From an uncultured Bacteroidales bacterium (lineage in GTDB: Bacteria > Bacteroidota > Bacteroidia > Bacteroidales > UBA932), in NCBI GenBank assembly GCA_944326245.1, contig CALVDF010000005.1, positions 62,001 through 126,000 of the forward strand: DNA of 64,000 bases, written 5' to 3'. This document shows, piece by piece, positions 17,004 to 25,815 of this stretch. Positions within the stretch are counted from its first letter, which is position 1. Each line of letters begins with the position of its first letter. Under the pieces are notes generated by a model, which was not told where the DNA came from, did no database searches, and saw only the letters and a program-made list of their open reading frames with translations. Position numbers and translations under genes: made by a program.

Positions 17004-17231
17004 ATGAATGCGAACAAATTTATTGAATTATTTTGTGAACAATTTGATAATGTAAATGTCAAAGATGTTACGATGGACACAAAATTTAAAGATTTAGATG
17101 GATGGAATTCTCTTGTTGCTCTCTCTGTCATAGCTATGATCGATGAGGAATATGACATTCAACTAAAAGGGAATGATATAAGCTCCTCAACAACAATCGA
17201 AGATCTCTTTTTAAAAGTATCAAAAGAGTAA
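17004..17231 (+). CDS. Acyl carrier protein 2
   Basis: A 75-residue carrier protein with the phosphopantetheine serine at Ser36 in LDGWNSLVAL, followed by the typical AMIDEEYDIQL helix region. The GWNS version of the DSL motif is like that of carrier proteins found in O-antigen acyl cassettes. It begins ten bases after the first ketosynthase and one base before the beta-helix acyltransferase, so it is likely to serve one of these two. It opens the AT-rich part of the locus. Confidence 0.9.
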   Translation: MNANKFIELFCEQFDNVNVKDVTMDTKFKDLDGWNSLVALSVIAMIDEEYDIQLKGNDISSSTTIEDLFLKVSKE

Positions 17232-17232
17232 G

Positions 17233-17868
17233 ATGAAAGATATAATTATAATTGGCGCTAGAGGATATGGCAGAGAAATTCATGACTTTATAAAGCATTT
17301 AAATACCTACAGGAATGAGTACAAAATCGTTGGTTTTCTAGATGATAAATCTGACGCTTTACAAGGATTTGATAGATATGCTCCTATAATTTCATCTGTT
17401 GAAGAGTATTTGCCCCAAAAAAATGAAGTATTTTTTTGTGCTTTGGGAGATGCATTTGCAAGAGAAAAGTATATAAATATTATAAAGAATAAAGGTGGGC
17501 ATTTTGCCTCTCTGATCCATCCAACATCCATTGTGAATAGTAACGCAATAATTGGAGAAGGAGTGGTGATTTCTGCATACTCAATAGTTTCATCATGTGT
17601 CAAAATAGGTAACAATACGATTGTTCATCCTTTTTGCAATTTAGGACACGACACAGAAGTCGCCGACAATTGTACTATTGAATCTTATTGTTTTTTTGGG
17701 GGGTTCTCTAAAATAGGTCACCATACCACTATACATACTCGTTCTACAATATTACCCCACATCATAGTTGGAGATAACGTGAGTGTTGGAGCAGGAAGCG
17801 TCGTGATACGTAATGTAAAGTCAAACACAAGTATTTTTGGTGTTCCAGCAAAAAAAATCGAGTTTTAA
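17233..17868 (+). CDS. NeuD/PglD/VioB-like acyltransferase (left-handed beta-helix)
   Basis: The 211 residues form an N-terminal Rossmann-like half (IIIIGARGYGREIHDFI) and a C-terminal hexapeptide-repeat beta-helix. The catalytic-base histidine is His139 in NLGHDTEVAD, and the protein ends in VGAGSVVIRNVKSNTSIFGVPAKK, all typical of the NeuD/PglD/VioB family. Members N- or O-acetylate sugars; PglD and VioB acetylate the 4-amino group of a nucleotide-linked amino sugar. Next to carrier protein and ketosynthase genes it may use acyl-ACP instead of acetyl-CoA and act on dTDP-Qui4N. Donor and acceptor are inference. Confidence 0.88.
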   Translation: MKDIIIIGARGYGREIHDFIKHLNTYRNEYKIVGFLDDKSDALQGFDRYAPIISSVEEYLPQKNEVFFCALGDAFAREKYINIIKNKGGHFASLIHPTSIVNSNAIIGEGVVISAYSIVSSCVKIGNNTIVHPFCNLGHDTEVADNCTIESYCFFGGFSKIGHHTTIHTRSTILPHIIVGDNVSVGAGSVVIRNVKSNTSIFGVPAKKIEF

Positions 17869-17869
17869 A

Positions 17870-18904
17870 ATGGCTTTTTTCGAAATAAAAAATGTACGAA
17901 TAATTGGCATCGCATCGTGCATGCCAAAACATGTGTGTTACACAAAAGATTCCCTAGTAAATGATAAATACAATGCAGATGAATTCATACGATCAACTGG
18001 TATAGAATCTCGAAGACTAGACGAAAGTTATACAACTTCAGATTTATGTGTACATGCAGCTGAAAAATTGATTTCAGATTTAAAATGGGATAAATCTGAA
18101 ATAAATGTATTAATTTTCGTCACGCAGGGACCAGATTACTTATGCCCTTCTACAGCTTGTATTATACAAGACCGCCTAAAATTAAGCAAAGAATGTTACG
18201 CTTCAGAATTGCCTTTGGGATGCTCAGGTTGGGTATACGGATTAAGTTATGCAGCTTCCATGCTATCTCGAGGAACCGTAAAGAAAGGTCTGCTACTTGT
18301 TGGAGACGCAAGATTGTTTCAGAAAACGACCGATCCATTAGTAGGATTTGCAGGAACAGCTACTGCTATTGAGTATTCAGAAGGAGCGACTGGGTTCCAG
18401 TTTCATTTTGGAACGGATGGTAGTGGTTATGATGCTATTATTATTCCAGATGGAGGAACAAGAAATCAGGTTTCACAATCATCTTTTGAACTTGAGGATG
18501 TCGACGGGAAAAAAATGAATCGCTTAGAATCAAGGATGAACGGAATGGATGTCTTTTCTTTTGCCATCAGTACAGCACCGAAATCTATAAAAAAGGCCAT
18601 GACTTATTTTAATAGAAATTTAAGCGATTTTGATTATTGTATATTGCATCAAGCTAATATACAAATTGATGAAATCATTCGTAAGAAATTAAACTTAACG
18701 GCAGATAAAGTACCTTATAGCCTTAAAGAGTTTGGTAACACATCTTCCGCTTCTATCCCTGTAACCATTTCAACACAGCTAAAGGGTAAAGTTGAAAATA
18801 AGCATACTGAATTTATTTGCTGCGGCTTTGGGATTGGCCTTTCTTGGGGTACTGTGATGTTTTCAACGGACAATTTATTTATAAGTGACTTAGTAGAAGT
18901 TTAA
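17870..18904 (+). CDS. FabH-like 3-oxoacyl-ACP synthase III, copy 2
   Basis: A second ketosynthase of 344 residues from ATG 17870, two bases after the stop of the acyltransferase (the frame is open from 17837, but that part overlaps the neighbour). The triad is complete: Cys118 (LPLGCSGWV), His260 (ILHQANIQ) and Asn290 (EFGNTSSAS). The sequence differs markedly from copy 1, so the two probably differ in starter unit or in carrier protein. Its stop overlaps the start of the SDR by one base, suggesting coupled condensation and reduction. Strongly AT-rich. Confidence 0.92.
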   Translation: MAFFEIKNVRIIGIASCMPKHVCYTKDSLVNDKYNADEFIRSTGIESRRLDESYTTSDLCVHAAEKLISDLKWDKSEINVLIFVTQGPDYLCPSTACIIQDRLKLSKECYASELPLGCSGWVYGLSYAASMLSRGTVKKGLLLVGDARLFQKTTDPLVGFAGTATAIEYSEGATGFQFHFGTDGSGYDAIIIPDGGTRNQVSQSSFELEDVDGKKMNRLESRMNGMDVFSFAISTAPKSIKKAMTYFNRNLSDFDYCILHQANIQIDEIIRKKLNLTADKVPYSLKEFGNTSSASIPVTISTQLKGKVENKHTEFICCGFGIGLSWGTVMFSTDNLFISDLVEV

Positions 18905-19665
18905 TGCAAGCATATACATATAATCCCTATAGTATCTTAGGAAAATCTATTCTTATTACAGGCGCATCATCTGGGATTGGTCGTGCTACTGCTGTCGAGT
19001 GCTCTAAACTAGGGGCAAAGTTAATACTTAATGGACGTAATGAGGTAAGGTTAAAAGAAACATTTTTCATGTTGGATGGACAAGGGCACATGATAATTCC
19101 TGCAGACCTAACCAACGAAGATGAACTAAAACAACTCGTTGACTCCTTACCACTAATGGATGGAATTGTTTGTAATGCAGGAATAAGCAAGACTGCTCCG
19201 ATATCATTTTTCAAGAGGGAAGATATGGAACAAGTATTTGATGTCAACGTATTCAGTATCGCCCTCTTACTCAAATACATACTAAAAAAGAAGCGTATGA
19301 AAAATCCCTCATCTATAGTCATGACATCTTCTGTCGGAGGCGTTTTTAATGTATCTCCTGGAAATGGAATTTATTCTATGTCAAAATGTGCACTTGATGC
19401 ATATATGAGAACTACTGCATTAGAATTATCTAGTAAAGGCATAAGATGTAATTCTGTTAATCCTGGCATGACATGGACAAAATTAATCACAGATGGTAGT
19501 TTGACGGATGAACAGCTTCAAGAAGATATGAATAGATACCCACTTAAACGTTACGGAGACCCAAAAGATATCGCATTAGCTATAATATATCTTCTGTCAG
19601 ATGCCTCTTCTTGGGTAACTGGTACGTCATTAAAAATAGACGGAGGATTTTCTTTAGTCAGATAA
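18904..19665 (+). CDS. FabG-like SDR reductase 1
   Basis: A 253-residue classical short-chain dehydrogenase: cofactor motif TGASSGIGRAT, NAG motif CNAGISKTAP, and catalytic Tyr157/Lys161 in YSMSKCALDAY with the serine in MTSSVGG. The C-terminal WVTGTSLKIDGGFSL is typical of FabG-like ketoreductases. Right behind a ketosynthase (TAATG overlap) it would reduce the 3-ketoacyl-ACP to the 3-hydroxyacyl form. No dehydratase or enoyl reductase is present, so a 3-hydroxyacyl product is the natural end point. Alternatively it could act on a sugar. Confidence 0.88.
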   Translation: MQAYTYNPYSILGKSILITGASSGIGRATAVECSKLGAKLILNGRNEVRLKETFFMLDGQGHMIIPADLTNEDELKQLVDSLPLMDGIVCNAGISKTAPISFFKREDMEQVFDVNVFSIALLLKYILKKKRMKNPSSIVMTSSVGGVFNVSPGNGIYSMSKCALDAYMRTTALELSSKGIRCNSVNPGMTWTKLITDGSLTDEQLQEDMNRYPLKRYGDPKDIALAIIYLLSDASSWVTGTSLKIDGGFSLVR

Positions 19666-19698
19666 CACAAATCTATATTTTTTAAAAAATTATTAAAA

Positions 19699-19920
19699 AT
19701 GGAAAAATTATTAAAAAGCATTGCTGAAATTTTAGAAGTTGAAGAAGTTGATTGTCGAAAGAAACTCTCTGAATACGAGGAATGGGACTCCCTAGCAGGA
19801 TTGTCATTGATAGCATTGTTGGATTCTGATTACGGAATAACAATGAATGGAAAAGAAATACAATCCTTTGATTCTATAGAAGATTTATGTAATGAAGTTT
19901 TAAAAAGAACCAAACTTTAA
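19699..19920 (+). CDS. Acyl carrier protein 3
   Basis: A 73-residue carrier protein with Ser31 in EEWDSLAGLSL as attachment site and the following ALLDSDYGITMNG helix region. Like carrier protein 2 it is short and acidic. Its stop overlaps the start of the second SDR by one base, pairing one carrier protein with one reductase. Three separate carrier proteins in one sugar locus are unusual and suggest distinct acyl intermediates. Confidence 0.9.
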   Translation: MEKLLKSIAEILEVEEVDCRKKLSEYEEWDSLAGLSLIALLDSDYGITMNGKEIQSFDSIEDLCNEVLKRTKL

Positions 19921-20648
19921 TGCAAAAATACACATTGATAACAGGCGCATCCTCTGGAATGGGTGCTGCTTGTGCTATGGAACTTTCTTCCATAAATAAC
20001 TTGATACTGGCAAGCGAGAATATTACTCAATTAGAAAAAGTAAGGTGCAAATGTAGAAACTCAGAAAAACATATTCTATGGCATGTGGATTTTGCAAAAG
20101 AAAGAAGTTCTGTTGCTGAGTCCTTAGCTAACATATTAAAAACAAATGATATTTGCATAGATAAATATGTCCATTTTGCAGGTATAACTAAAATATTACC
20201 TGTAAAACTTTTCCCCATAAATGACATTGATAATATTTTCAATGTTAACTATTTTTCAATAATTGAAATATTGCGAGTACTTTTAAAGAAAATCAATAAC
20301 AAAGCTCTTAATAACATCATACTGATTTCTGCGTTAGTCAGTATTAGAGGGAATGTTGGTAATAGTATTTATGCTTCTTCTAAAGGCGCAATAAATTCCC
20401 TTGTGTATTCATTAGCCCAAGAACTGGCTCCAGAAATAAGAGTGAATGCTATTTTACCAGGAGCAATTATGACCCCAATGACTCGAAACCTCAATGAAAC
20501 TTATTTGGAAGAAATGAAAAAGGAAACTCCCCTTGGTTTTGGGACCATGGAAGATGTGGTCAATTATGTTAGATTTTTACTTTCAGATAAATCCAAATGG
20601 ATAACTGGTCAATGCGTTATTATTGACGGCGGAAGAAGTACAAAATGA
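19920..20648 (+). CDS. FabG-like SDR reductase 2
   Basis: A 242-residue short-chain dehydrogenase with TGASSGMGAAC, an NAG-equivalent FAGITK, catalytic Tyr151/Lys155 in YASSKGAINS and the end ITGQCVIIDGGRS. It is related to the SDR at 18904 but clearly diverged, so the pair is not a recent duplication. It would reduce a second 3-ketoacyl-ACP. It closes the compact run of overlapping cassette genes and is followed by a 940-base stretch without genes. Confidence 0.88.
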   Translation: MQKYTLITGASSGMGAACAMELSSINNLILASENITQLEKVRCKCRNSEKHILWHVDFAKERSSVAESLANILKTNDICIDKYVHFAGITKILPVKLFPINDIDNIFNVNYFSIIEILRVLLKKINNKALNNIILISALVSIRGNVGNSIYASSKGAINSLVYSLAQELAPEIRVNAILPGAIMTPMTRNLNETYLEEMKKETPLGFGTMEDVVNYVRFLLSDKSKWITGQCVIIDGGRSTK

Positions 20649-21588
20649 ATATTACAAGACACTATTATCCTATAGAATTCATAAAGAGAGCCAAGGTGTA
20701 ATTATAAAGATTGTGATAACAAACCTTAGCCGAGAGAATAAAAATTAATAATTAAGAATACGCTCGTGAATTTTAATGTCATTAAAAAAAGGTGATATCA
20801 GGCTTGCGGTGTAATTTGATCTATTTGTTTCCACGAGTTAGAGCATTATTAATGTCGTGAGAGTTCTGTAACAATCTTTTGGTAGTTTAATATTATGTTC
20901 ATGAAACTATTATAATTTCTCGTAGATTGAATGCATCCTGTGAGGATTGTCGTATCATGAAGAATTCTTCATAAAAAATTAGCTTTAAAATATAGTTGCT
21001 GATAGACAATACCTCACATTTTGCAAACATTATCTCTTCAATATAAAAAAGGTTTTTGCTCAAACTCTTAGCAACCCGCATCGCTACAATACTGATAGTG
21101 AACTCAAATTTACATATACTTGATTTTGTAGTACAATCTTTTCTAAAGGAATAAGAGACACATAATTATATAATTAAAAGCATAATATTAAATTAGAAAC
21201 AATGAGATATAGATACTGTTTCCTTATATATTTTGTATGATGTCTATCACTTGTAAGTGGAATCTATTTTACAAGACTCAATAAAAATGCTTTTTCTTTC
21301 AAATACAATTGCAATCATCCATCAATAATCATCAACTACTAACAAGTTGACAACAAATAATAGTTTTAGCTCTTTCCTTAAGGTTTGACAAGCCTTGGAT
21401 GACAAAGGCATGTCCCAAAATCCTGCATATTGTAACATACTATGCAAATACAAGCATCCATATGATAGGAATATCATAAAAGGCTATAAAGTAGAATAAA
21501 AACTCATATGCGATATTAAGATTGTTTATATTGTATATTACCCTAACGAACCTTATCCATTCTGATTTTTACCAAACACTTATGTACG
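20649..21588. other. AT-rich 940-base stretch without a supported gene
   Basis: I see no credible gene, RNA gene or repeat here. The longest open frames are about 60 codons, lack family resemblance and have no ribosome binding site. The stretch is very AT-rich like its neighbours and splits the cassette from the AAC(3)-like acyltransferase. It may be a decayed gene or a scar of rearrangement, but nothing in it can be identified by eye. No full TTTG/TAnnTTTG promoter was found before 21589. Confidence 0.5.
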
Positions 21589-22440
21589 ATGAAAGAAATT
21601 AACTTATTTTTAGCAAGTAACGGAACATGGCTATCTAATAAAGACCTTTATGATGCATTGATAGCATTGGGGGCTAATGACTGTAAAATTCTATATATTC
21701 ATAGTTCTATTAATTTTGGAGTACCGAACCCAAACTTAAAGAAGAGTGAATTACTAACAGCCATTTTAGACTGTATCAAGTGCTTAAATGTAAAGACAAT
21801 ATGCATGCCAACATTCACATTTAGTTTCTGTAATGGAAAAGATTTCAATCCTAGAACCTCAACGTCTAGGATGGGAGCTCTCAATGAATTTTTCCGCAAG
21901 CAAGAAGGAGTAATTAGGTCTATGGATCCATTAATGTCTGTTGCTTTATTAGGAGAAGATACTGATCTCGTATATGGAATTGGTCATAATTCGTGCGGTT
22001 CCAATTCAACATTCGATAAACTTAGGCATCGGGATGCTGTGAAATTTTTATTTCTTGGTCCAAAGATTGGTGATTGCTTGACGTATATGCATTATTTGGA
22101 ATGGCTATATTCTTTGGAATACCGATATGAAAGAACTTTTATCGGCAGAGTCTTTTGTAATGATCACTTCAGGGTTGAAGAGTATACTCTTTTTGTAAGA
22201 TACAATGGAGTTACACCCAATAATGGTTCTTATATTTATGAACAAAAAATGTATGAAGATGGTAAAGCTAAAATCTTACCTTTTGGAAATACAAGCATTT
22301 CTATAGTTGATCTTGATATTGCGACAATAGAATATAAGAAATGCTTGGATATGAACCCGTATTTCTTTGTTAATCTTCAAGATGGTGTGTTAATTAAAGA
22401 CAAGACATTCAAACTTGTTTCAGAAATGGTTGCAATGTAA
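21589..22440 (+). CDS. AAC(3)/AntD-like N-acyltransferase
   Basis: This 283-residue protein belongs to the aminoglycoside 3-N-acetyltransferase fold family (YokD, FrbF, AntD). Visible blocks are ILYIHSSINFG at the N terminus, MPTFTFSF, and SRMGALNEFFRKQEGVIRS followed by DPLMSVALLGED, matching the family's GRM..L.E.FR..PGV.RS..P..S pattern. The catalytic histidine is less plain: HNSCGSNSTFDKL may hold it. AntD attaches the acyl side chain of anthrose to dTDP-Qui4N, so in a locus with VioA and acyl-ACP genes this is a strong candidate for the amino-sugar N-acyltransferase rather than a resistance enzyme. Confidence 0.82.
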   Translation: MKEINLFLASNGTWLSNKDLYDALIALGANDCKILYIHSSINFGVPNPNLKKSELLTAILDCIKCLNVKTICMPTFTFSFCNGKDFNPRTSTSRMGALNEFFRKQEGVIRSMDPLMSVALLGEDTDLVYGIGHNSCGSNSTFDKLRHRDAVKFLFLGPKIGDCLTYMHYLEWLYSLEYRYERTFIGRVFCNDHFRVEEYTLFVRYNGVTPNNGSYIYEQKMYEDGKAKILPFGNTSISIVDLDIATIEYKKCLDMNPYFFVNLQDGVLIKDKTFKLVSEMVAM

Positions 22441-22471
22441 GTTCAATTGCATGGATAAATAAAATGTTGTC

Positions 22472-23455
22472 ATGATCCAACAAAATATATTAGTCGCGAT
22501 TAACTGCATGACGTACAATCACGAGCCATATATCAGGCAATGCTTGGACGGCTTTGTAAAGCAAAAAACAAACTTTTCATTTGTAGCAATTGTGCATGAC
22601 GATGCCTCTACAGATGGAACTGCTGCAATAATCAAAGAATATGCAGAGAAATTTCCATACATTATTAAGCCAATATATGAGATTGAAAACCAATATTCAA
22701 AAAGAGATGACACTCTATGTAAAATAATGATGAACGCTATTGAAGAGACTGGTTGTAAATATTTGGCATTTTGCGAGGGAGATGATTATTGGATTGATCC
22801 TTATAAACTTCAAAAACAAATTAAGATTCTTGAAAATAACGATGATATTGGACTAGTATATTCAAAAGCGAAATATTTCATACAAAGCAAAAAAAAATTT
22901 AAAGGTGAACTTGGAAGAAATTTTTTGGACTTTAAAACCTTACTAAAACAAAATTGCATACCCACGTTAACTGTTACATTGAGAACAAACCTGTATAAAA
23001 ACTATATAAGGGAAATTCAGCCAAACACAAGAAATTGGAAAATGGGGGATTTTCCTACTTGGTTATGGTTTGCAAAAAATAGTAAAATATCATTTATTGA
23101 CGAACCTCTTGGGGTCTATAGAATACTTCAAAATTCTGCATCTCACCTTCCTAATAAACTTGACCAACTTTCATTCACTGTCAATTTTCATGAGATTGCA
23201 TACTATTTTGCTTCAAAATACCATGAAGATGAAAATTACGCACTCTCACAATTGTTGTGGGCAAAGTTTATATATGCAGCAAATAAAGGAGACAAATCAA
23301 TTATAGCTGATACTGCATATAAATCTATAGTATTATACAAAAAAAACAAGTGCATAAAACTTGTAATCATAATACTATTTGCCAAGTATCCTAAAACCTT
23401 CTCGCGATTATTAGATGCGTACAGAACATTAAAATCCCCGTTTGAACAATATTAA
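22472..23455 (+). CDS. Glycosyltransferase family 2 (GT-A)
   Basis: 327 residues with the GT2 start VAINCMTYNHEPYIRQCLDGF, the nucleotide-sugar motif VHDDASTDGT and the metal-binding EGDDYWIDPYKLQKQ. The following region (WKMGDFPTWLWFAKNSKISF) carries the acceptor-site block of the family. There is no clear transmembrane segment, so it is probably a cytoplasmic or peripheral enzyme that adds one sugar to the lipid-linked repeat unit. Donor and linkage cannot be read from sequence. AT-rich, as all genes from 17004 to 29170. Confidence 0.9.
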   Translation: MIQQNILVAINCMTYNHEPYIRQCLDGFVKQKTNFSFVAIVHDDASTDGTAAIIKEYAEKFPYIIKPIYEIENQYSKRDDTLCKIMMNAIEETGCKYLAFCEGDDYWIDPYKLQKQIKILENNDDIGLVYSKAKYFIQSKKKFKGELGRNFLDFKTLLKQNCIPTLTVTLRTNLYKNYIREIQPNTRNWKMGDFPTWLWFAKNSKISFIDEPLGVYRILQNSASHLPNKLDQLSFTVNFHEIAYYFASKYHEDENYALSQLLWAKFIYAANKGDKSIIADTAYKSIVLYKKNKCIKLVIIILFAKYPKTFSRLLDAYRTLKSPFEQY

Positions 23456-23552
23456 ATTAAGTTTTAAGCAAATCGCAAATCACTGCCAATAGAATAGATT
23501 TTTATTTAGACATCTTCTAGCTTGATTTGAATAATTTAAAATTGACTAATAA

Positions 23553-24539
23553 ATGATTAGCATTATTATCCTTAATTGGAATGGGTTTGAGGATACTCTT
23601 GAGTGTCTATCATCTTTATTCAATAGTGAATTCGATGATTATTTTGTTGTTGTTGGTGATAATGGTTCTACAGACAATTCGATAGATATCCTATATCACC
23701 AACTAAAAAAGATAGGAGTAGATATAAATATTACAACTTACGGCGATGAAACATATTTTGATATAAAAAATAAAAGTATAATATTATATGACCTTAAAAA
23801 CAACTATGGTTTTAGTAAGGGTAATAACTTAATTCTCAAATATGCGCGTCACTATCGTCCACAATACTACATGCTACTAAACAATGACACTATTGTAACA
23901 AAACTATTCTTGCGCAACTTGATCAAATTTAAAAATAAAAAACCTGAATACAAAGTTCTAACACCTCTTATCTGTTACTATTACAATAAAAATATAATTT
24001 GGAATGGAGGAGGAAAAATATGTTGGGGATTTCGCAAATATCACTATGCAAATAAAAAAATCGAATACCTACGAAAGGAAGAATTTAAACAATGTACATT
24101 TATTACAGGTTGCTGTCTATTTTTTGAAGAATCTATTATACAAAATAATGGAAATCTTTTTTCAGAAAAGTTTTTTCACGGAGAAGAAGATTTCGAACTT
24201 GCTATAAGATTAAAAAAGAATAGAATAAAAATGGCGTGCGTCATGAACTCAATCATATACCATAAAGTTGGGATGTCCGTAAAAAAACAAGAATCCCACA
24301 TTGGTCCAATATTCATCCACTATTTGAATAGAATAATAGACATGCGTGATAATTTGAGCGCCTTTTCTTTTTTCTTTTATAAATTTCTACTATACTTAAC
24401 AATTATAAGAGCTTTATACCTATACAATCTTCCCTTGAGAACAATTTTTTACTTTATAAATAAATTAAAAAAGGAATATAGAATTATGGATTGTGTAAAT
24501 AAACAATATTGCTTAAAAATATTTAATAATGGGATATAA
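23553..24539 (+). CDS. Glycosyltransferase family 2, rhamnosyltransferase-like
   Basis: A 328-residue GT2 enzyme: ISIIILNWNGFEDTLECLSSL, GDNGSTDNSIDIL, the insert NNYGFSKGNNLILKYA, MLLNNDTIV as the DxD-like metal site, and FFHGEEDFELAIRLKK as catalytic acidic block. This N-W-N-G...G-x-x-x-G-N-N pattern is usual in rhamnosyl- and related transferases such as WbbL. Since dTDP-rhamnose is made by the locus, rhamnose transfer is plausible but unproven. A hydrophobic stretch near residues 265-285 may anchor it to the membrane. Confidence 0.87.
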   Translation: MISIIILNWNGFEDTLECLSSLFNSEFDDYFVVVGDNGSTDNSIDILYHQLKKIGVDINITTYGDETYFDIKNKSIILYDLKNNYGFSKGNNLILKYARHYRPQYYMLLNNDTIVTKLFLRNLIKFKNKKPEYKVLTPLICYYYNKNIIWNGGGKICWGFRKYHYANKKIEYLRKEEFKQCTFITGCCLFFEESIIQNNGNLFSEKFFHGEEDFELAIRLKKNRIKMACVMNSIIYHKVGMSVKKQESHIGPIFIHYLNRIIDMRDNLSAFSFFFYKFLLYLTIIRALYLYNLPLRTIFYFINKLKKEYRIMDCVNKQYCLKIFNNGI

Positions 24540-24553
24540 ATTTGTAAAAAAGC

Positions 24554-25798
24554 ATGAGTTTGGTGTTATTTCTTTATTCGTTAGTGCTCTTTTTACTAAT
24601 CGGAATTCAATATACACAGGAAAAAAGGTGGTTTAATTTAATTTCTATACTTTCTCTTCCATACTTAATTATTGTTATTTTAAACAATATTATTGCATCA
24701 AAATTGGGGTTCTTCCCTATTTCTGATAAAGCATTAATCTTATATTCCTCTTCAGTTGTTTGCTTTTACTTGGGTTCACTACCACTGAATCTAAGAGCAT
24801 CAACAAAATATACTAATGATGCTGTAATTACTTGCTTAAGTAACTATAAGATAAAAACAATGACAATTGTTTTATCACTCATCGCGATACTAGGATTAAT
24901 TAAAGTTATATTAAATTTATCCTCTGGAATAAACATACTTAGTTTATCTACTAATGAAGGAGAGTTAGCATCTGGGATAACAGGGCACATCCTAAATCTT
25001 TCTTATTCTATTGCGCCTATTGTTTTTCTTTATTGGACATATTCTCCTAGAAAAATTTTATACTTACTTCCAATAATACTATTACTTTTTGTAAACTTTC
25101 TTTCATTTGTTAAATACCACACAATAGGCTTCGCTATTAACCTATTTATATTTACAATCTTATATCGCCCATCGCTAGCTAAAAAAGCCATAATACTTCT
25201 ATGTGCATTAATCACAACTGTGTTTGTCTTAAATTATGCTATCTCTTTTGCCTCACAAGATGTAGAAGTTGCTTCAACATTTTACTATAATCATCTTTGG
25301 AAATATTGTGCCGGCTCATTGATAAACGGAAATTATTTATTCGCAGAAAATGAGGTATCGCAAAATGTATCCATATGGTACAAAATTCTAAGTTGCTTAT
25401 CAGCTCTTCCAAACCTCTTCATATATGGGCTTTTTGATACAACCATATTTCCAAATATCGGTTTCGAGATGTTTCCTGTGAATACATCTGGAGAAGAAAG
25501 TAACGTAATTAATTTGTTTGGATATTTCTTCAATCCCACAGGGGGAATTACGGAAATTCTTGTTTATTATGCTATAATTATACTCTTTGGGGGATTTTCA
25601 GCCTTATTATATAAAAAACAATTCTATGAGAGTAAAAAAAAATATCATTTAAGTACATTTCTGTCTTCATACTTAACTTTTTTTATATTTTTATCCTTTT
25701 TCTCACCGTACGGAACACTCTCTGGTCCTTGGGAAATATGTTTATTATCATTAATAATTCCTCCAATATTTAAGAAAAAAAGAAATTTTGCTGTCTAA
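24554..25798 (+). CDS. Wzy-like O-antigen/capsule polymerase
   Basis: A 414-residue integral membrane protein with about 10-12 hydrophobic segments and one large loop between about residues 225 and 310 (FASQDVEVASTFYYNHLWKY and onward), the layout of Wzy polymerases. It is the only such protein in the locus and follows the glycosyltransferases, with a flippase encoded upstream, so it probably joins repeat units in the periplasm in a Wzx/Wzy pathway. Wzy proteins share little sequence, so the call is from topology and context. The FNPTGGITEILVYYA block late in the protein recalls the short motif seen in such polymerases. Confidence 0.75.
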   Translation: MSLVLFLYSLVLFLLIGIQYTQEKRWFNLISILSLPYLIIVILNNIIASKLGFFPISDKALILYSSSVVCFYLGSLPLNLRASTKYTNDAVITCLSNYKIKTMTIVLSLIAILGLIKVILNLSSGINILSLSTNEGELASGITGHILNLSYSIAPIVFLYWTYSPRKILYLLPIILLLFVNFLSFVKYHTIGFAINLFIFTILYRPSLAKKAIILLCALITTVFVLNYAISFASQDVEVASTFYYNHLWKYCAGSLINGNYLFAENEVSQNVSIWYKILSCLSALPNLFIYGLFDTTIFPNIGFEMFPVNTSGEESNVINLFGYFFNPTGGITEILVYYAIIILFGGFSALLYKKQFYESKKKYHLSTFLSSYLTFFIFLSFFSPYGTLSGPWEICLLSLIIPPIFKKKRNFAV

Positions 25799-25815
25799 CA
25801 TCTATTTCAGACTAT

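Noticed and set aside
20899..21081. 60-codon frame on the minus strand in the gap
   Set aside because: No ribosome binding site, no family resemblance; expected by chance in AT-rich DNA.
21589..22440. Antibiotic resistance (aminoglycoside acetyltransferase) call
   Set aside because: The fold matches AAC(3), but AntD-like sugar acyltransferases share it and the setting is a dTDP-Qui4N/acyl-ACP cassette.
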